In this document: positions 7,429 to 15,922 of the stretch, one piece after another | How the letters are laid out: each line of letters starts with the position of its first letter | Numbering within the stretch: the stretch's first letter is position 1 | Origin: Bacteroides sp. | GTDB taxonomy: Bacteria > Bacteroidota > Bacteroidia > Bacteroidales > Bacteroidaceae | Length of the DNA stretch: 48,577 nucleotides | Reading direction: 5' to 3' | Assembly (NCBI GenBank): GCA_017472925.1 | Contig: JAFUNS010000005.1 | Span: forward strand, 1-48,577 | The notes under the pieces: generated by a model | Databases searched by the model: none | What the model saw: the letters and a program-made list of their open reading frames with translations, nothing else | Told to the model about the DNA's origin: nothing | Made by a program: the position numbers and the translations under genes

Positions 7429-8988
7429 ATGAAAAAACAATATATACGATTTGTAAAGTGCGGTTTGTTGATGGTAGCCTGTCTTACCGGAATGGAAGTT
7501 GCTGCCCAAGGCTTTTCGCCTGCCGCTATGGAACAATTGAAAATGAAGCGTCTGTGGTTCCAATCACAGAATGCGGCCGGTACAGTGTTTGACGATACAC
7601 AGAACTATTCCAATGTTATCTTGGGATATGATTTGCAGGATGGTAATTTTGCTCGCCCACAAGACGGTGAAAAAGAATCTACTATCGGTGTGTCCAGTGA
7701 AGGTTTTATCAATTTAGGTAATGCATACGTTTGGGGTTCGTTCAAGTTTGCGCAAGAAAACTTGACAGATGCCGGATACAATGCTTCTATAGCTGATCCG
7801 TTCCGCAGAATGCCTTATTATGTGGCTGACTTGCATCACAGCGATTGGCGCAACCAATATTATGACTTGAAGTTCCGTGCCGCTACTCCGCTCATAGGCA
7901 ATCATTGGGCATTTGGTATAGAAGGTAATTACGTGTCTACTTTGGCAGCCAAGCAACGCGACCCTCGTGTAGATACCCGTTTCTATACATTGGAATTGAC
8001 TCCGGGTGTTACCTATCGACTTAATGATTCTCATAAATTCGGTGTGAACATCAAGTATGCTTCTATCAAGGAAGACTCCGAAATGGAATGTGTCAACCTT
8101 TATGTGGACCAGGACTATTATGTAATGTATGGTTTGGGAACCGCTGTTCATGGAATAGGTGATGGACCTACTACTAATTACATTGGTGACCGCATTGGCG
8201 CTGCTTTCCAATACAACTTCAGCACTCCAACATTCAACTTGTTGTTCGAAGCCAGCTACGATGAACGTGCAGAAAAGGTAGAAAGTTCTTACAAGACTCC
8301 GAAGAAGGTGTTCGGTGTAAAGGACAAGACCATGCAGTTTGCCTTGACTGCTGTGAAGGAAACAGAAAACTTCACCAATTATGTGAAGGCTTCTTATGTG
8401 AATATGGATATGGATGGTATTCAGTACATTTCTCAACGTGACAATTCGGAAAGTCAAAGCGGTTGGGTAGATTTGCACCAGAACATCCGTTCTACCTATA
8501 AAACTCAGAATATGGCATTCAACTATGCTTTGAGCAAGAACCGTGGCAATGAATACAGTTGGAAGGCTGAAGTGGGTGTGAATTATACCAACCAGGATGA
8601 TGAATACTTGATGCCTAATTCGGTACAGAATGCAGAAAATGTAACTTTCAACTTGGGCTTCAAGAAGAACTTTGCATTGAGTGATGAAATGAACCGTCGT
8701 TTGTTGGTAGACATTCACGGTGCCTATAACAATAACATCGGTGGTGAATACGTTTACAATGGTAGTCATGCCGATTATATAACCGTAACAGAATTGCATC
8801 AGGGAATGACAGATTATTACACCAGCGACTATTACCGTTTCGGTGCTTCGGTAACATACTCGCAACAAGTGAAGGAAGACAAGCGCATGAACTTGTTCGG
8901 TAAATTGGCATTCGACCGTGTGAATACTTCAGACTATGATTTTGACGGACGTTCGTTCCTGTCTGTAAGCTTAGGATGTAATTTCTAA
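7429..8988 (+). CDS. DUF6850-like outer-membrane beta-barrel protein
   Basis: 519 residues with a signal peptide (cut near MEVAAQ|GF) and no lipobox. The rest is a series of alternating aromatic/hydrophobic strands with short turns, ending in the outer-membrane signature SLGCNF with a terminal Phe. No plug domain is present, so it is not a TonB-dependent receptor itself. I match it from memory to DUF6850, a barrel family that accompanies DUF4876 genes. It could form a channel or a surface scaffold working with the receptor and lipoprotein. It is separated from the lipoprotein gene by 18 nt and from the first peptidase-like gene by 115 nt that include a palindromic repeat. Confidence 0.7.
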   Translation: MKKQYIRFVKCGLLMVACLTGMEVAAQGFSPAAMEQLKMKRLWFQSQNAAGTVFDDTQNYSNVILGYDLQDGNFARPQDGEKESTIGVSSEGFINLGNAYVWGSFKFAQENLTDAGYNASIADPFRRMPYYVADLHHSDWRNQYYDLKFRAATPLIGNHWAFGIEGNYVSTLAAKQRDPRVDTRFYTLELTPGVTYRLNDSHKFGVNIKYASIKEDSEMECVNLYVDQDYYVMYGLGTAVHGIGDGPTTNYIGDRIGAAFQYNFSTPTFNLLFEASYDERAEKVESSYKTPKKVFGVKDKTMQFALTAVKETENFTNYVKASYVNMDMDGIQYISQRDNSESQSGWVDLHQNIRSTYKTQNMAFNYALSKNRGNEYSWKAEVGVNYTNQDDEYLMPNSVQNAENVTFNLGFKKNFALSDEMNRRLLVDIHGAYNNNIGGEYVYNGSHADYITVTELHQGMTDYYTSDYYRFGASVTYSQQVKEDKRMNLFGKLAFDRVNTSDYDFDGRSFLSVSLGCNF

Positions 8989-9009
8989 AAATACATTTTA
9001 CTAACTTCG

Positions 9010-9061
9010 TGTCATTCTGAACGTAGTGAAGATAATTCCTTCGCTATGCTCAGAGTGACAT
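9010..9061. repeat. Palindromic intergenic repeat, GTCATCCTGAGCG type, copy 2
   Basis: TGTCATTCTGAACGTAGTGA (9010-9029) is answered by TGCTCAGAGTGACA at the other end, a short imperfect palindrome related to the element at 31-114. It lies in the only sizeable gap of the locus, between the barrel gene and the first peptidase-like gene, and may separate or attenuate transcription between the two halves. Confidence 0.6.
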
Positions 9062-9103
9062 GAGAGTTTAAATGAAGAACTAAATCTTAAATCATTTTAA
9101 AAT

Positions 9104-11278
9104 ATGCGTAAACTAATCACAAGCGGTTTGTTGCTTTGCGGAGCCTTGGCCTTGCAAGCACAGACTTTTGTAAAACCGGCTATGAAGGTTACTGAAACTT
9201 CGTTCGCCGTGATTACTGATAAGGGAACGTATCAGGCCTGTGAAGCCGACCTCAAAGCCTATCAGGAAACTTTGGGAGCCGAGGGGTTGCCTACGTTCAT
9301 AGTGTATAACGATTGGAAGAACCCCGAAGATGTAAAGAAGGTCATTGCCAAACTTTACAAGAAAAACAATCTGGAGGGCGTGGTTTTCGTGGGTAATGTA
9401 CCCATTGCCATGATTCGCAAGGCACAGCACATGACTTCTGCCTTCAAGATGGACGAAGTGGAACATCCGTTCAGAGAATCATCTGTACCCAGTGACCGTT
9501 TCTATGATGACTTCGATTTGAAGTTTGATTTCTTGAAGCAGGACAGCGTAGAAAATAACTTCTTCTACTACAACTTGGCTATCGAATCTCCACAAAAGAT
9601 TCAATGCGATATCTATTCAGCCCGTATTAAGGCTATCGATAACGGAGAAGATGCTTATGCACAAATCAGCCGTTACTTGAAGAAGGCCATTGCCGAACAC
9701 AAGTCGGGTAATAAACTTGACCAGTTCTTCTCGTATACCGGTGACGGTTCTTATTCAAACTCGTTGGTAGCGTGGACTCCCGAAACTCACACCATACGCG
9801 AACAGATGCCGAAGGTATTCGACCGTGAAGGACGTGCCCGCTTTATTCGCTACAATTTCAGTGAATATCCAAAGGATGATGTCATCAATATGCTGAAACG
9901 AGAAGATCTCGACCTCTCTATCTTCCATGAACATGGAGTACCCGAACGTATGTATCTTTCAGGCTCGGCTGCTACCCAAACTTGGAATGCTCACATGGAT
10001 GCCATGAAGTATTATTGGCGTGGGTTGGCCCGTCGTTACGAAAACCGTCCGAAGGATTTCAAGGAAATGCTGGAACGTATGGAGAAAAGATATGGATTGG
10101 ATTCTACTTGGATTGCCGGATGGAACGACCCGAAGGTAATTGAAGAAGATTCTTTGCTCGATCTCCGTACCGGTATCATTTTGCCTGAAGTAACTCAAAT
10201 GAAACCGAATAGCCGCATGGTTATCTTTGACGCCTGTTACAACGGTGACTTCCGCGAAAAGGATTACATTGCCGGACGTTTCATTATGGCCGAAGGCAAG
10301 ACTGTGGTAACCTTCGCCAACTCTGTGAATGTACTTCAAGACAAGATGGCCAACGAAATGCTTGGTTTGCTCGGTATGGGTGCCCGTGTAGGACAATGGG
10401 CCAAGTTGACTAACATTCTGGAATCGCATATCACCGGTGACCCTACTATCCGTTTCAAGTCTATCAACGAAGTGGATTGTGATGCGTTGCTCAAGGCTCC
10501 GTATAACGAAGCACAGATGTTGGAATTGATGAACTCTCCATATGCCGATGTACAGAACTTGGCTTTGCACCGTTTGTATCGTAACAAGTATGCTGGTATT
10601 TCTGACTTGTTGCGCAAGACTTACGAAACTTCTCCGTATATGATGACTCGTTTCACCAGCTTGGCTTTGCTCGAAAAGTTGAACGACAAGAACTTCCAGG
10701 AAGTGTTGTTGCTTTCTATCAATGACTCTTACGAATTTATTCGTCGTACTTCCATCCGCATGATGCAGCACGTGGGTTTGAACGAATATGTATATCCGCA
10801 AATCAAGAATTATGTGGAAGACAAACTGTCGGAACGTGTGGCATTCAATGTGGAATTGGGCTTGACCGTATTCGATAAGGAAGCTGTAGATGCTGCTATC
10901 GAAAAGGTGTTTGCCGAAACACACATCAGTATCAACAAGGATAAGATGCGTGAAACATTGGAAAAATGCAACAAGAGCCGCAGTATGCAGCAGGATATCT
11001 ATAATAAGGAAGAAACTGAACGCTGGCGCTTGATGTATTGTAACAACCTGAAGAACTATATGGCACATCCTTATGTAGACGGTTACGTGAGAGTCTTGAC
11101 TGATGAAACTGAAAGCGAAAAGTTGAAAATCAGACTTCTTCAGTCGCTTGCCTGGTTCACTCATTCTTACCGCAAGGCTGACATTATGCAGGCTTGTGAC
11201 CAATTGATGAAGGACAAGAAATTGTCTGCCGAACTCCGAGAAGAAGCAAAACGTACGTATTACAGACTTAAAGACTAA
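9104..11278 (+). CDS. Secreted gingipain-like (C25, clan CD) cysteine peptidase with C-terminal HEAT-type repeats, paralogue 1
   Basis: 724 residues. A signal peptide (cut near LQAQ|TF) is followed by a Rossmann-like half-domain (TSFAVITDKGTYQACEADLK ... LEGVVFVGNVPIA), the stretch SVPSDRFYDDFDL ... YSARI that matches the SDxYY...D...GRI part of C25 peptidases, His277 in FHEHG (274-278) and Cys378 in FDACYNGDF. The His-Gly and Cys spaced about 100 residues apart are the clan CD dyad. The domain ends near HITGDPTIRF. Residues about 470-724 are helical repeats with HEAT character, for example YADVQNLALHRLYRNKYAGI. No C-terminal T9SS sorting domain is visible, so a periplasmic or outer-membrane-vesicle location is likelier than T9SS export. 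It stands first of three paralogues; the next gene starts 6 nt after its stop. Activity and specificity are unproven. Confidence 0.85.
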   Translation: MRKLITSGLLLCGALALQAQTFVKPAMKVTETSFAVITDKGTYQACEADLKAYQETLGAEGLPTFIVYNDWKNPEDVKKVIAKLYKKNNLEGVVFVGNVPIAMIRKAQHMTSAFKMDEVEHPFRESSVPSDRFYDDFDLKFDFLKQDSVENNFFYYNLAIESPQKIQCDIYSARIKAIDNGEDAYAQISRYLKKAIAEHKSGNKLDQFFSYTGDGSYSNSLVAWTPETHTIREQMPKVFDREGRARFIRYNFSEYPKDDVINMLKREDLDLSIFHEHGVPERMYLSGSAATQTWNAHMDAMKYYWRGLARRYENRPKDFKEMLERMEKRYGLDSTWIAGWNDPKVIEEDSLLDLRTGIILPEVTQMKPNSRMVIFDACYNGDFREKDYIAGRFIMAEGKTVVTFANSVNVLQDKMANEMLGLLGMGARVGQWAKLTNILESHITGDPTIRFKSINEVDCDALLKAPYNEAQMLELMNSPYADVQNLALHRLYRNKYAGISDLLRKTYETSPYMMTRFTSLALLEKLNDKNFQEVLLLSINDSYEFIRRTSIRMMQHVGLNEYVYPQIKNYVEDKLSERVAFNVELGLTVFDKEAVDAAIEKVFAETHISINKDKMRETLEKCNKSRSMQQDIYNKEETERWRLMYCNNLKNYMAHPYVDGYVRVLTDETESEKLKIRLLQSLAWFTHSYRKADIMQACDQLMKDKKLSAELREEAKRTYYRLKD

Positions 11279-11284
11279 TTGGCC

Positions 11285-13486
11285 ATGATGAAGAAATTAA
11301 TTTACTTGTCGTTCCTCTTGCCATTGGCAGGGAATGCACAGATAACCGTTATAAAGCCGTCGGCCAAGCAAGCAACCGCTTTTGCTATCGTGACCGACAA
11401 CCAGACTTATGCCAATACCAAGGAAGCTATGCATCTGTATAAGGATGCCGTGCAAGCCGATGGCTTGGCCACTTATTTGATTCACGGTGATTTTCAGACT
11501 CCGGATCAAGTTAAGGATGAAATCATCAAAGTATATAAGGAATGTCCTTCTTTGGAAGGTGTCGTGTTAGTCGGTGATATACCTATTGCCTTGGTGCGCA
11601 ATGCCCAACACATGACTACGGCTTTCAAGATGAATGAAAAGTCATTCCCTTGGCCGGAATCATCTGTCCCGACCGACCGCTTCTACGATGACTTGCACTT
11701 GAAGTTTGAATACTTGAAGCAAGATTCTGTCAATCCGCAGCATCATTATTATAAGCTGACAGAAGACAGCCCTCAACACTTGAACCCCACTTTCTATTCG
11801 GCACGTATCAAGTATCCGGAAAAGAAGGGTGGTGACAAGTATCAGGCTATTGCCGCTTATTTGAAGAAGGCAGCTGCTGCCAAGGCTGACAAGAGCAACA
11901 AGCTCGACCAGGTGTTCTCGTTCAACGGTGGTTCGTACAATTCAGACTGTTTGATTGTATGGATGGACGATGAAAAGGCTTATATGGAGAACTTCCCCTT
12001 GGCTTTTGGCCGTGAAATGGGCTTCAAGCACTGGAACTTCCGCATGCGTCACCCTATGAAATACTACTTGTTTGATGAATTGCAACGTACCAATCTTGAT
12101 GTGTTCATGTTCCACGAACATGGTATGCCTACCGGTCAGTTGATTAACGATGAATTGGCTTGTACTTCACTTGAAGACCGTTACAAGATGTTGAAGAGTA
12201 CTCTCTACAATGCGGTAGTAGGTCATACCAAGGAAGGAGAAAGCACAGACAAGAGACGTATCCAAATGCAGGAAAAACGTCACGTAACCGAAACATTCTT
12301 CAAGGATTTGGATAACCCTGAATGGTGGGCTGCCGACTCTACACACTATGCCGATGAACGCATTGTCACTGAAGACTTGATGAAGCGTAACCTTAAGACC
12401 AACGCCAAGTTCATCATGTTCGATGCCTGCTACAACGGTTCGTTCCACGAAGAAGATTACATTGCCGGTCAATATATCTTCAACGATGGCCAGACCTTGG
12501 TAGCACAGGGTAATACACGTAACGTATTGCAAGACCGTTGGACTATCGAAATGATTGGTTTGATGTCACACGGTGTGCGTGCCGGTCAGTACAACCGCAT
12601 CATTGCATCGTTGGAAGGACACTTGTTTGGCGACCCCACTCTCCGTTTCGCTCCGATAGAAGCTAATACTTGGAGTGTGGACATGACTTTGCGTAAGAAC
12701 GACAAGGCATATTGGGAAGGTTTGCTGAACAGCAAGTATGCAGATATCCAGAGCTTGGCTATGCGTATGTTGGCCGATTTGGATACTGACAAGAAGATGT
12801 CTGCCAAGTTCCTCGAAATGTATCGCACCACTCCGTTTAACACTACCCGTATGGAGGCTGTCAAGTTGTTGAGCCGTTATAAGGATGGTAGCTTTACCGA
12901 AGTATTGAAGGAAAGTGTGAACGATGCCTACGAACTGACTGCCCGTTTGAGTGCCAACTATGTTGCATTCAATGGCGACGAGTCGTTGATTCCTTATGTT
13001 GTGGAAGGTATGATTGAACATAACGAACGTTTGCGTGTACAGATGGGTATCCAAAAGGCTCTTTCACTTTTCCCGAAGGACAAGGTGTTGAAGGCTGTTG
13101 ACGATTTCTATGCTAAGGTTGACCGTGTGAATGAAGAGGATGAAAAGGCTCGTGTACTCCGTGGATTGAACAATGGCTATAAGAACGATGCCAAGAATCA
13201 TACGTTAGCTATGGATAAGAATGCTACAGAAAACAAACGTATCATGGCTATCCGTACCGTACGTAACTATACAGCCCACGTGAATGTAGATGATTACTTG
13301 AATTTGATTCGTGACGAGGCCAATCCACTCGAAGTTCGTGTAGTAATGACCGAAGCTTTGGGCTGGTTTACTCAATCGGTGAAGAGTCCTTACATTGTAA
13401 GCGAATTGAAGAAATATCAAAACGCTTCCTTGCCGGAAGACTTGAGATTGGAAATTGAACAGACTATCAATCGTTTGACATTCTAA
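11285..13486 (+). CDS. Secreted gingipain-like cysteine peptidase with HEAT-type repeats, paralogue 2
   Basis: 733 residues from the ATG at 11285 (another ATG follows at 11288; an upstream in-frame TTG at 11279 directly abuts the previous stop and is unlikely). The signal peptide is MMKKLIYLSFLLPLAGNAQ. It has the same architecture as its neighbours: LEGVVLVGDIPIALV, SVPTDRFYDDLHL, His279 in MFHEHGMP, Cys382 in MFDACYNGSFHEEDYIAG, domain end at LFGDPTLRF, then helical repeats up to residue 733. Compared with paralogue 1 it has the insertion NPEWWAADSTHY before the Cys strand and a Ser after CYNG. The next gene begins 2 nt after the stop, so the three are almost certainly translated from one message. 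Clan CD families cut after Arg, Lys, Asp or Asn; which applies here cannot be read. Confidence 0.84.
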   Translation: MMKKLIYLSFLLPLAGNAQITVIKPSAKQATAFAIVTDNQTYANTKEAMHLYKDAVQADGLATYLIHGDFQTPDQVKDEIIKVYKECPSLEGVVLVGDIPIALVRNAQHMTTAFKMNEKSFPWPESSVPTDRFYDDLHLKFEYLKQDSVNPQHHYYKLTEDSPQHLNPTFYSARIKYPEKKGGDKYQAIAAYLKKAAAAKADKSNKLDQVFSFNGGSYNSDCLIVWMDDEKAYMENFPLAFGREMGFKHWNFRMRHPMKYYLFDELQRTNLDVFMFHEHGMPTGQLINDELACTSLEDRYKMLKSTLYNAVVGHTKEGESTDKRRIQMQEKRHVTETFFKDLDNPEWWAADSTHYADERIVTEDLMKRNLKTNAKFIMFDACYNGSFHEEDYIAGQYIFNDGQTLVAQGNTRNVLQDRWTIEMIGLMSHGVRAGQYNRIIASLEGHLFGDPTLRFAPIEANTWSVDMTLRKNDKAYWEGLLNSKYADIQSLAMRMLADLDTDKKMSAKFLEMYRTTPFNTTRMEAVKLLSRYKDGSFTEVLKESVNDAYELTARLSANYVAFNGDESLIPYVVEGMIEHNERLRVQMGIQKALSLFPKDKVLKAVDDFYAKVDRVNEEDEKARVLRGLNNGYKNDAKNHTLAMDKNATENKRIMAIRTVRNYTAHVNVDDYLNLIRDEANPLEVRVVMTEALGWFTQSVKSPYIVSELKKYQNASLPEDLRLEIEQTINRLTF

Positions 13487-13488
13487 TT

Positions 13489-15687
13489 ATGAAGAAATAT
13501 TTATTTTTAGTGATGACCGCTTTGTGCTTGCAGGGTATGCAGGCACAAACAGTGGTAAAACCCACAGTGAAGTCAAAGACTACATTTGCTATTGTAGTCG
13601 ACCAGAAGAGCTACGATGCCGCTAAGGCAGAAATCGATGCTTATCGTGCCAGCGTGGAAAACGAAGGCTTGGGTACTTACCTGTTAATTGATGACTGGAA
13701 GCGCCCTGAACCTATTCGCGAACAATTAATCAAGCTTCATGCTGATAAGAAAGCTCCTCTCGAAGGTTGTGTATTGGTTGGCGATATTCCTATCGCTATG
13801 GTACGCGACGCCCATCATTTGTCGTCTGCCTTTAAGATGAATCCTAATATGGATTGGCAAAGGTCAAGTATTCCTTCCGACCGTTATTACGATGACTTCG
13901 GTTTGACTTTCGACTATATCAAGCAAGATAGTGTTATTGCTGACTATCACTACGTAAGTTTGCGTGCCGATGGTAAGCAGTACATCATGCCTGATATCTA
14001 TTCGGCCCGTATCCGTCCGCTCAAGGTGGAAGGTATGGACAAGTACCAACAGATTCGTGACTATTTGAAGAAAGTGGTAGCCGAAAAGCAAAGCCTAAAT
14101 GTACTCGACCAACTGACTATGGCTCGTGGACACGGCTATAACTCCGAAGACCTTGCTGCATGGAGTGGCGAACAACTTGCTTTGCGTGAACAGATGCCGC
14201 ATTTGTTCAAGGCTGGCAATGTGGTGAAGTTCTACGACTTCGAAACCCAATATCCTGCCAAATTCGATTATCTGAACGAAATCCAACGCGAAGGATTGGA
14301 CATCATGTTGTTCCACCATCATGGTGGTCCTACTACCCAGTATCTGAATGGTTATGAAAACGGTTCGGGCATTGATTTGAATATTGAAAATATCAAACGG
14401 TTCTTGCGTAGCAAACTCCCGAGACTGGCCGAAAAGAATGGTAAGGAAGCTGCGATTGACAGCTATGTAAAGAAGTATAATGTGCCTCGCGAATGGTGCG
14501 AAACAGCTTTCGATGAAGCTTGCTTGAAGGAAGATTCCATTTATAATGCCAATATGGACATTTATGCCGAAGACCTCCACAAACTTACTCCGAATGCCCG
14601 TTTCGTATTGTTGGATGCTTGTTATAACGGTTCTTTCCATATGGACGACAATATTGTTGGTTCTTACATCCTTGGAAAAGGTAAGACTATCGCTGCCATG
14701 GGATGTACCGTAAATACAATTCAGGACAAGTGGCCCGATGAATTCCTTGGCTTGATGGCCGAAGGTATGCGTATTGGTCAGTTCACCCGCTTTACATGTT
14801 TCCTTGAAAACCATTTGGCAGGTGACCCTACTTTCCACTTCGTTCCGAATGGTTCGTTGGATATGGATGTAAACCAAGCCATTGTATTGCAGGAAGGTAA
14901 TATCGGATTCTGGAAGAAACAATTGAATTCAGTCTCTGCTGATATGCAGGCTATGGCTTTACGCCAGTTGGACATGGCCAACTATGCCGATATGGTAAAT
15001 TTGCTGAAGCAAAGCTATTTTGAATCAGACAAGTTTGTGGTGCGTCTCGAAGCTATGCGTTTGTTGGCTTTGAATTATCCGACTACAGCCGAAACAATAG
15101 AGGTGTTGGGCGTAGCCTTGAACGATACCTACGAATTGATTCGTCGTTTCGCTACCGAATATGTAGAACTGAGCTGTTCTCCGGAATTGGTTTCTGCTTG
15201 GGCCGAAAGTTTCTTGATGCGTGGTCATGAAAAGCGTCACGCTTTCAGAGTGATGAGTGCCATCGACGCCTTTGCCAGCATCAACGGCAAGGAAGAGTTG
15301 GAAAAACATGCCGCACAATGGGTTTGGTATAACCGCAACCGTGTGGATGAATTCATCAAACGTTTCGATTCCTATAAAAAGGGACAAGAAAAGGATATGG
15401 CTTTTATCGCCAATCCCGAAACAACCGACAAGAAAGTAAGCAGCGAAATCAAGACTTACCGTAACAACCCCATTACTCCGGCCATTGAACCGTTGTTGAG
15501 CATCCTCAAGAACGAGGCACGTGGTGAAGAACCTCGTATAGGAGCTGCAGAAACTTTAGGCTGGTATGGCCATCACTACAACAAGGCTGAAATTATCAAG
15601 GCTTTGAAGGCGTTCAACACTTCCAACGAAAAGATAATGAACGAAGTGAAGAAGACCATCAACCGTCTGGAAGGAAAGAACAGATAA
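13489..15687 (+). CDS. Secreted gingipain-like cysteine peptidase with HEAT-type repeats, paralogue 3
   Basis: 732 residues with signal peptide MKKYLFLVMTALCLQGMQAQ. The catalytic features are retained but more diverged: SIPSDRYYDDFGL, His278 in LFHHHGGPTTQYLNG (HHHG rather than HEHG) and Cys378 in LLDACYNGSFHMDDNIVG. The peptidase domain ends near LAGDPTFHF. The C-terminal third again carries HEAT-like helical pairs, for example VSADMQAMALRQLDMANYAD. It starts 2 nt after paralogue 2. It is the last gene of the unit; about 130 nt downstream lies the 79-bp palindromic element. Preservation of His and Cys in all three copies argues for active enzymes, not pseudo-peptidases, while divergence near the His suggests different substrate preferences. 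Confidence 0.84.
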   Translation: MKKYLFLVMTALCLQGMQAQTVVKPTVKSKTTFAIVVDQKSYDAAKAEIDAYRASVENEGLGTYLLIDDWKRPEPIREQLIKLHADKKAPLEGCVLVGDIPIAMVRDAHHLSSAFKMNPNMDWQRSSIPSDRYYDDFGLTFDYIKQDSVIADYHYVSLRADGKQYIMPDIYSARIRPLKVEGMDKYQQIRDYLKKVVAEKQSLNVLDQLTMARGHGYNSEDLAAWSGEQLALREQMPHLFKAGNVVKFYDFETQYPAKFDYLNEIQREGLDIMLFHHHGGPTTQYLNGYENGSGIDLNIENIKRFLRSKLPRLAEKNGKEAAIDSYVKKYNVPREWCETAFDEACLKEDSIYNANMDIYAEDLHKLTPNARFVLLDACYNGSFHMDDNIVGSYILGKGKTIAAMGCTVNTIQDKWPDEFLGLMAEGMRIGQFTRFTCFLENHLAGDPTFHFVPNGSLDMDVNQAIVLQEGNIGFWKKQLNSVSADMQAMALRQLDMANYADMVNLLKQSYFESDKFVVRLEAMRLLALNYPTTAETIEVLGVALNDTYELIRRFATEYVELSCSPELVSAWAESFLMRGHEKRHAFRVMSAIDAFASINGKEELEKHAAQWVWYNRNRVDEFIKRFDSYKKGQEKDMAFIANPETTDKKVSSEIKTYRNNPITPAIEPLLSILKNEARGEEPRIGAAETLGWYGHHYNKAEIIKALKAFNTSNEKIMNEVKKTINRLEGKNR

Positions 15688-15818
15688 TACGATTGTCTAA
15701 AGTATATAATGAAGTGGGTGTGCTATAAAGTACATCCACTTTATTTTTAAGGAATAATATACATTTGAAAAGGTTACGGAATTCATTTTACCTTTCACGA
15801 CAATTATCCTTAAAAAGT

Positions 15819-15897
15819 AAAACGTCGAGTTGTTGCTCGGAAAACGGCGTTTTGTGCTTCGAAAAGCGGCGTTTTATGGACAATAACTCGACGTTTT
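15819..15897. repeat. Four-unit 21-22-bp-period palindromic element (79 bp)
   Basis: The outer arms AAAACGTCGAGTTGTTG (15819-15835) and CAATAACTCGACGTTTT (15881-15897) pair at 16 of 17 positions. Inside are two self-palindromic units, AAAACGGCGTTTT (15841-15853) and AAAAGCGGCGTTTT (15862-15875). Unit spacing is 21-22 bp. It lies between the third peptidase-like gene (plus) and the FNT gene (minus) and may end transcription from both sides. Its length and spacing match the unrelated-sequence element at 2647-2725. Confidence 0.8.
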
Positions 15898-15922
15898 GTT
15901 TTGCGAGAAGCGTTGGGAAAAA

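Noticed and set aside
7714-8868. Minus-strand open frame of 384 residues antisense to the DUF6850-like gene
   Set aside because: It is a shadow of the sense gene, with no start context, domain or plausible composition. Several similar long shadows (9959-11203, 14095-14922) occur in the same strongly codon-biased locus.
11279-11284. TTG start of the second peptidase-like gene
   Set aside because: ATG codons at 11285 and 11288 give a normal signal peptide; the TTG adds two residues and abuts the previous stop.
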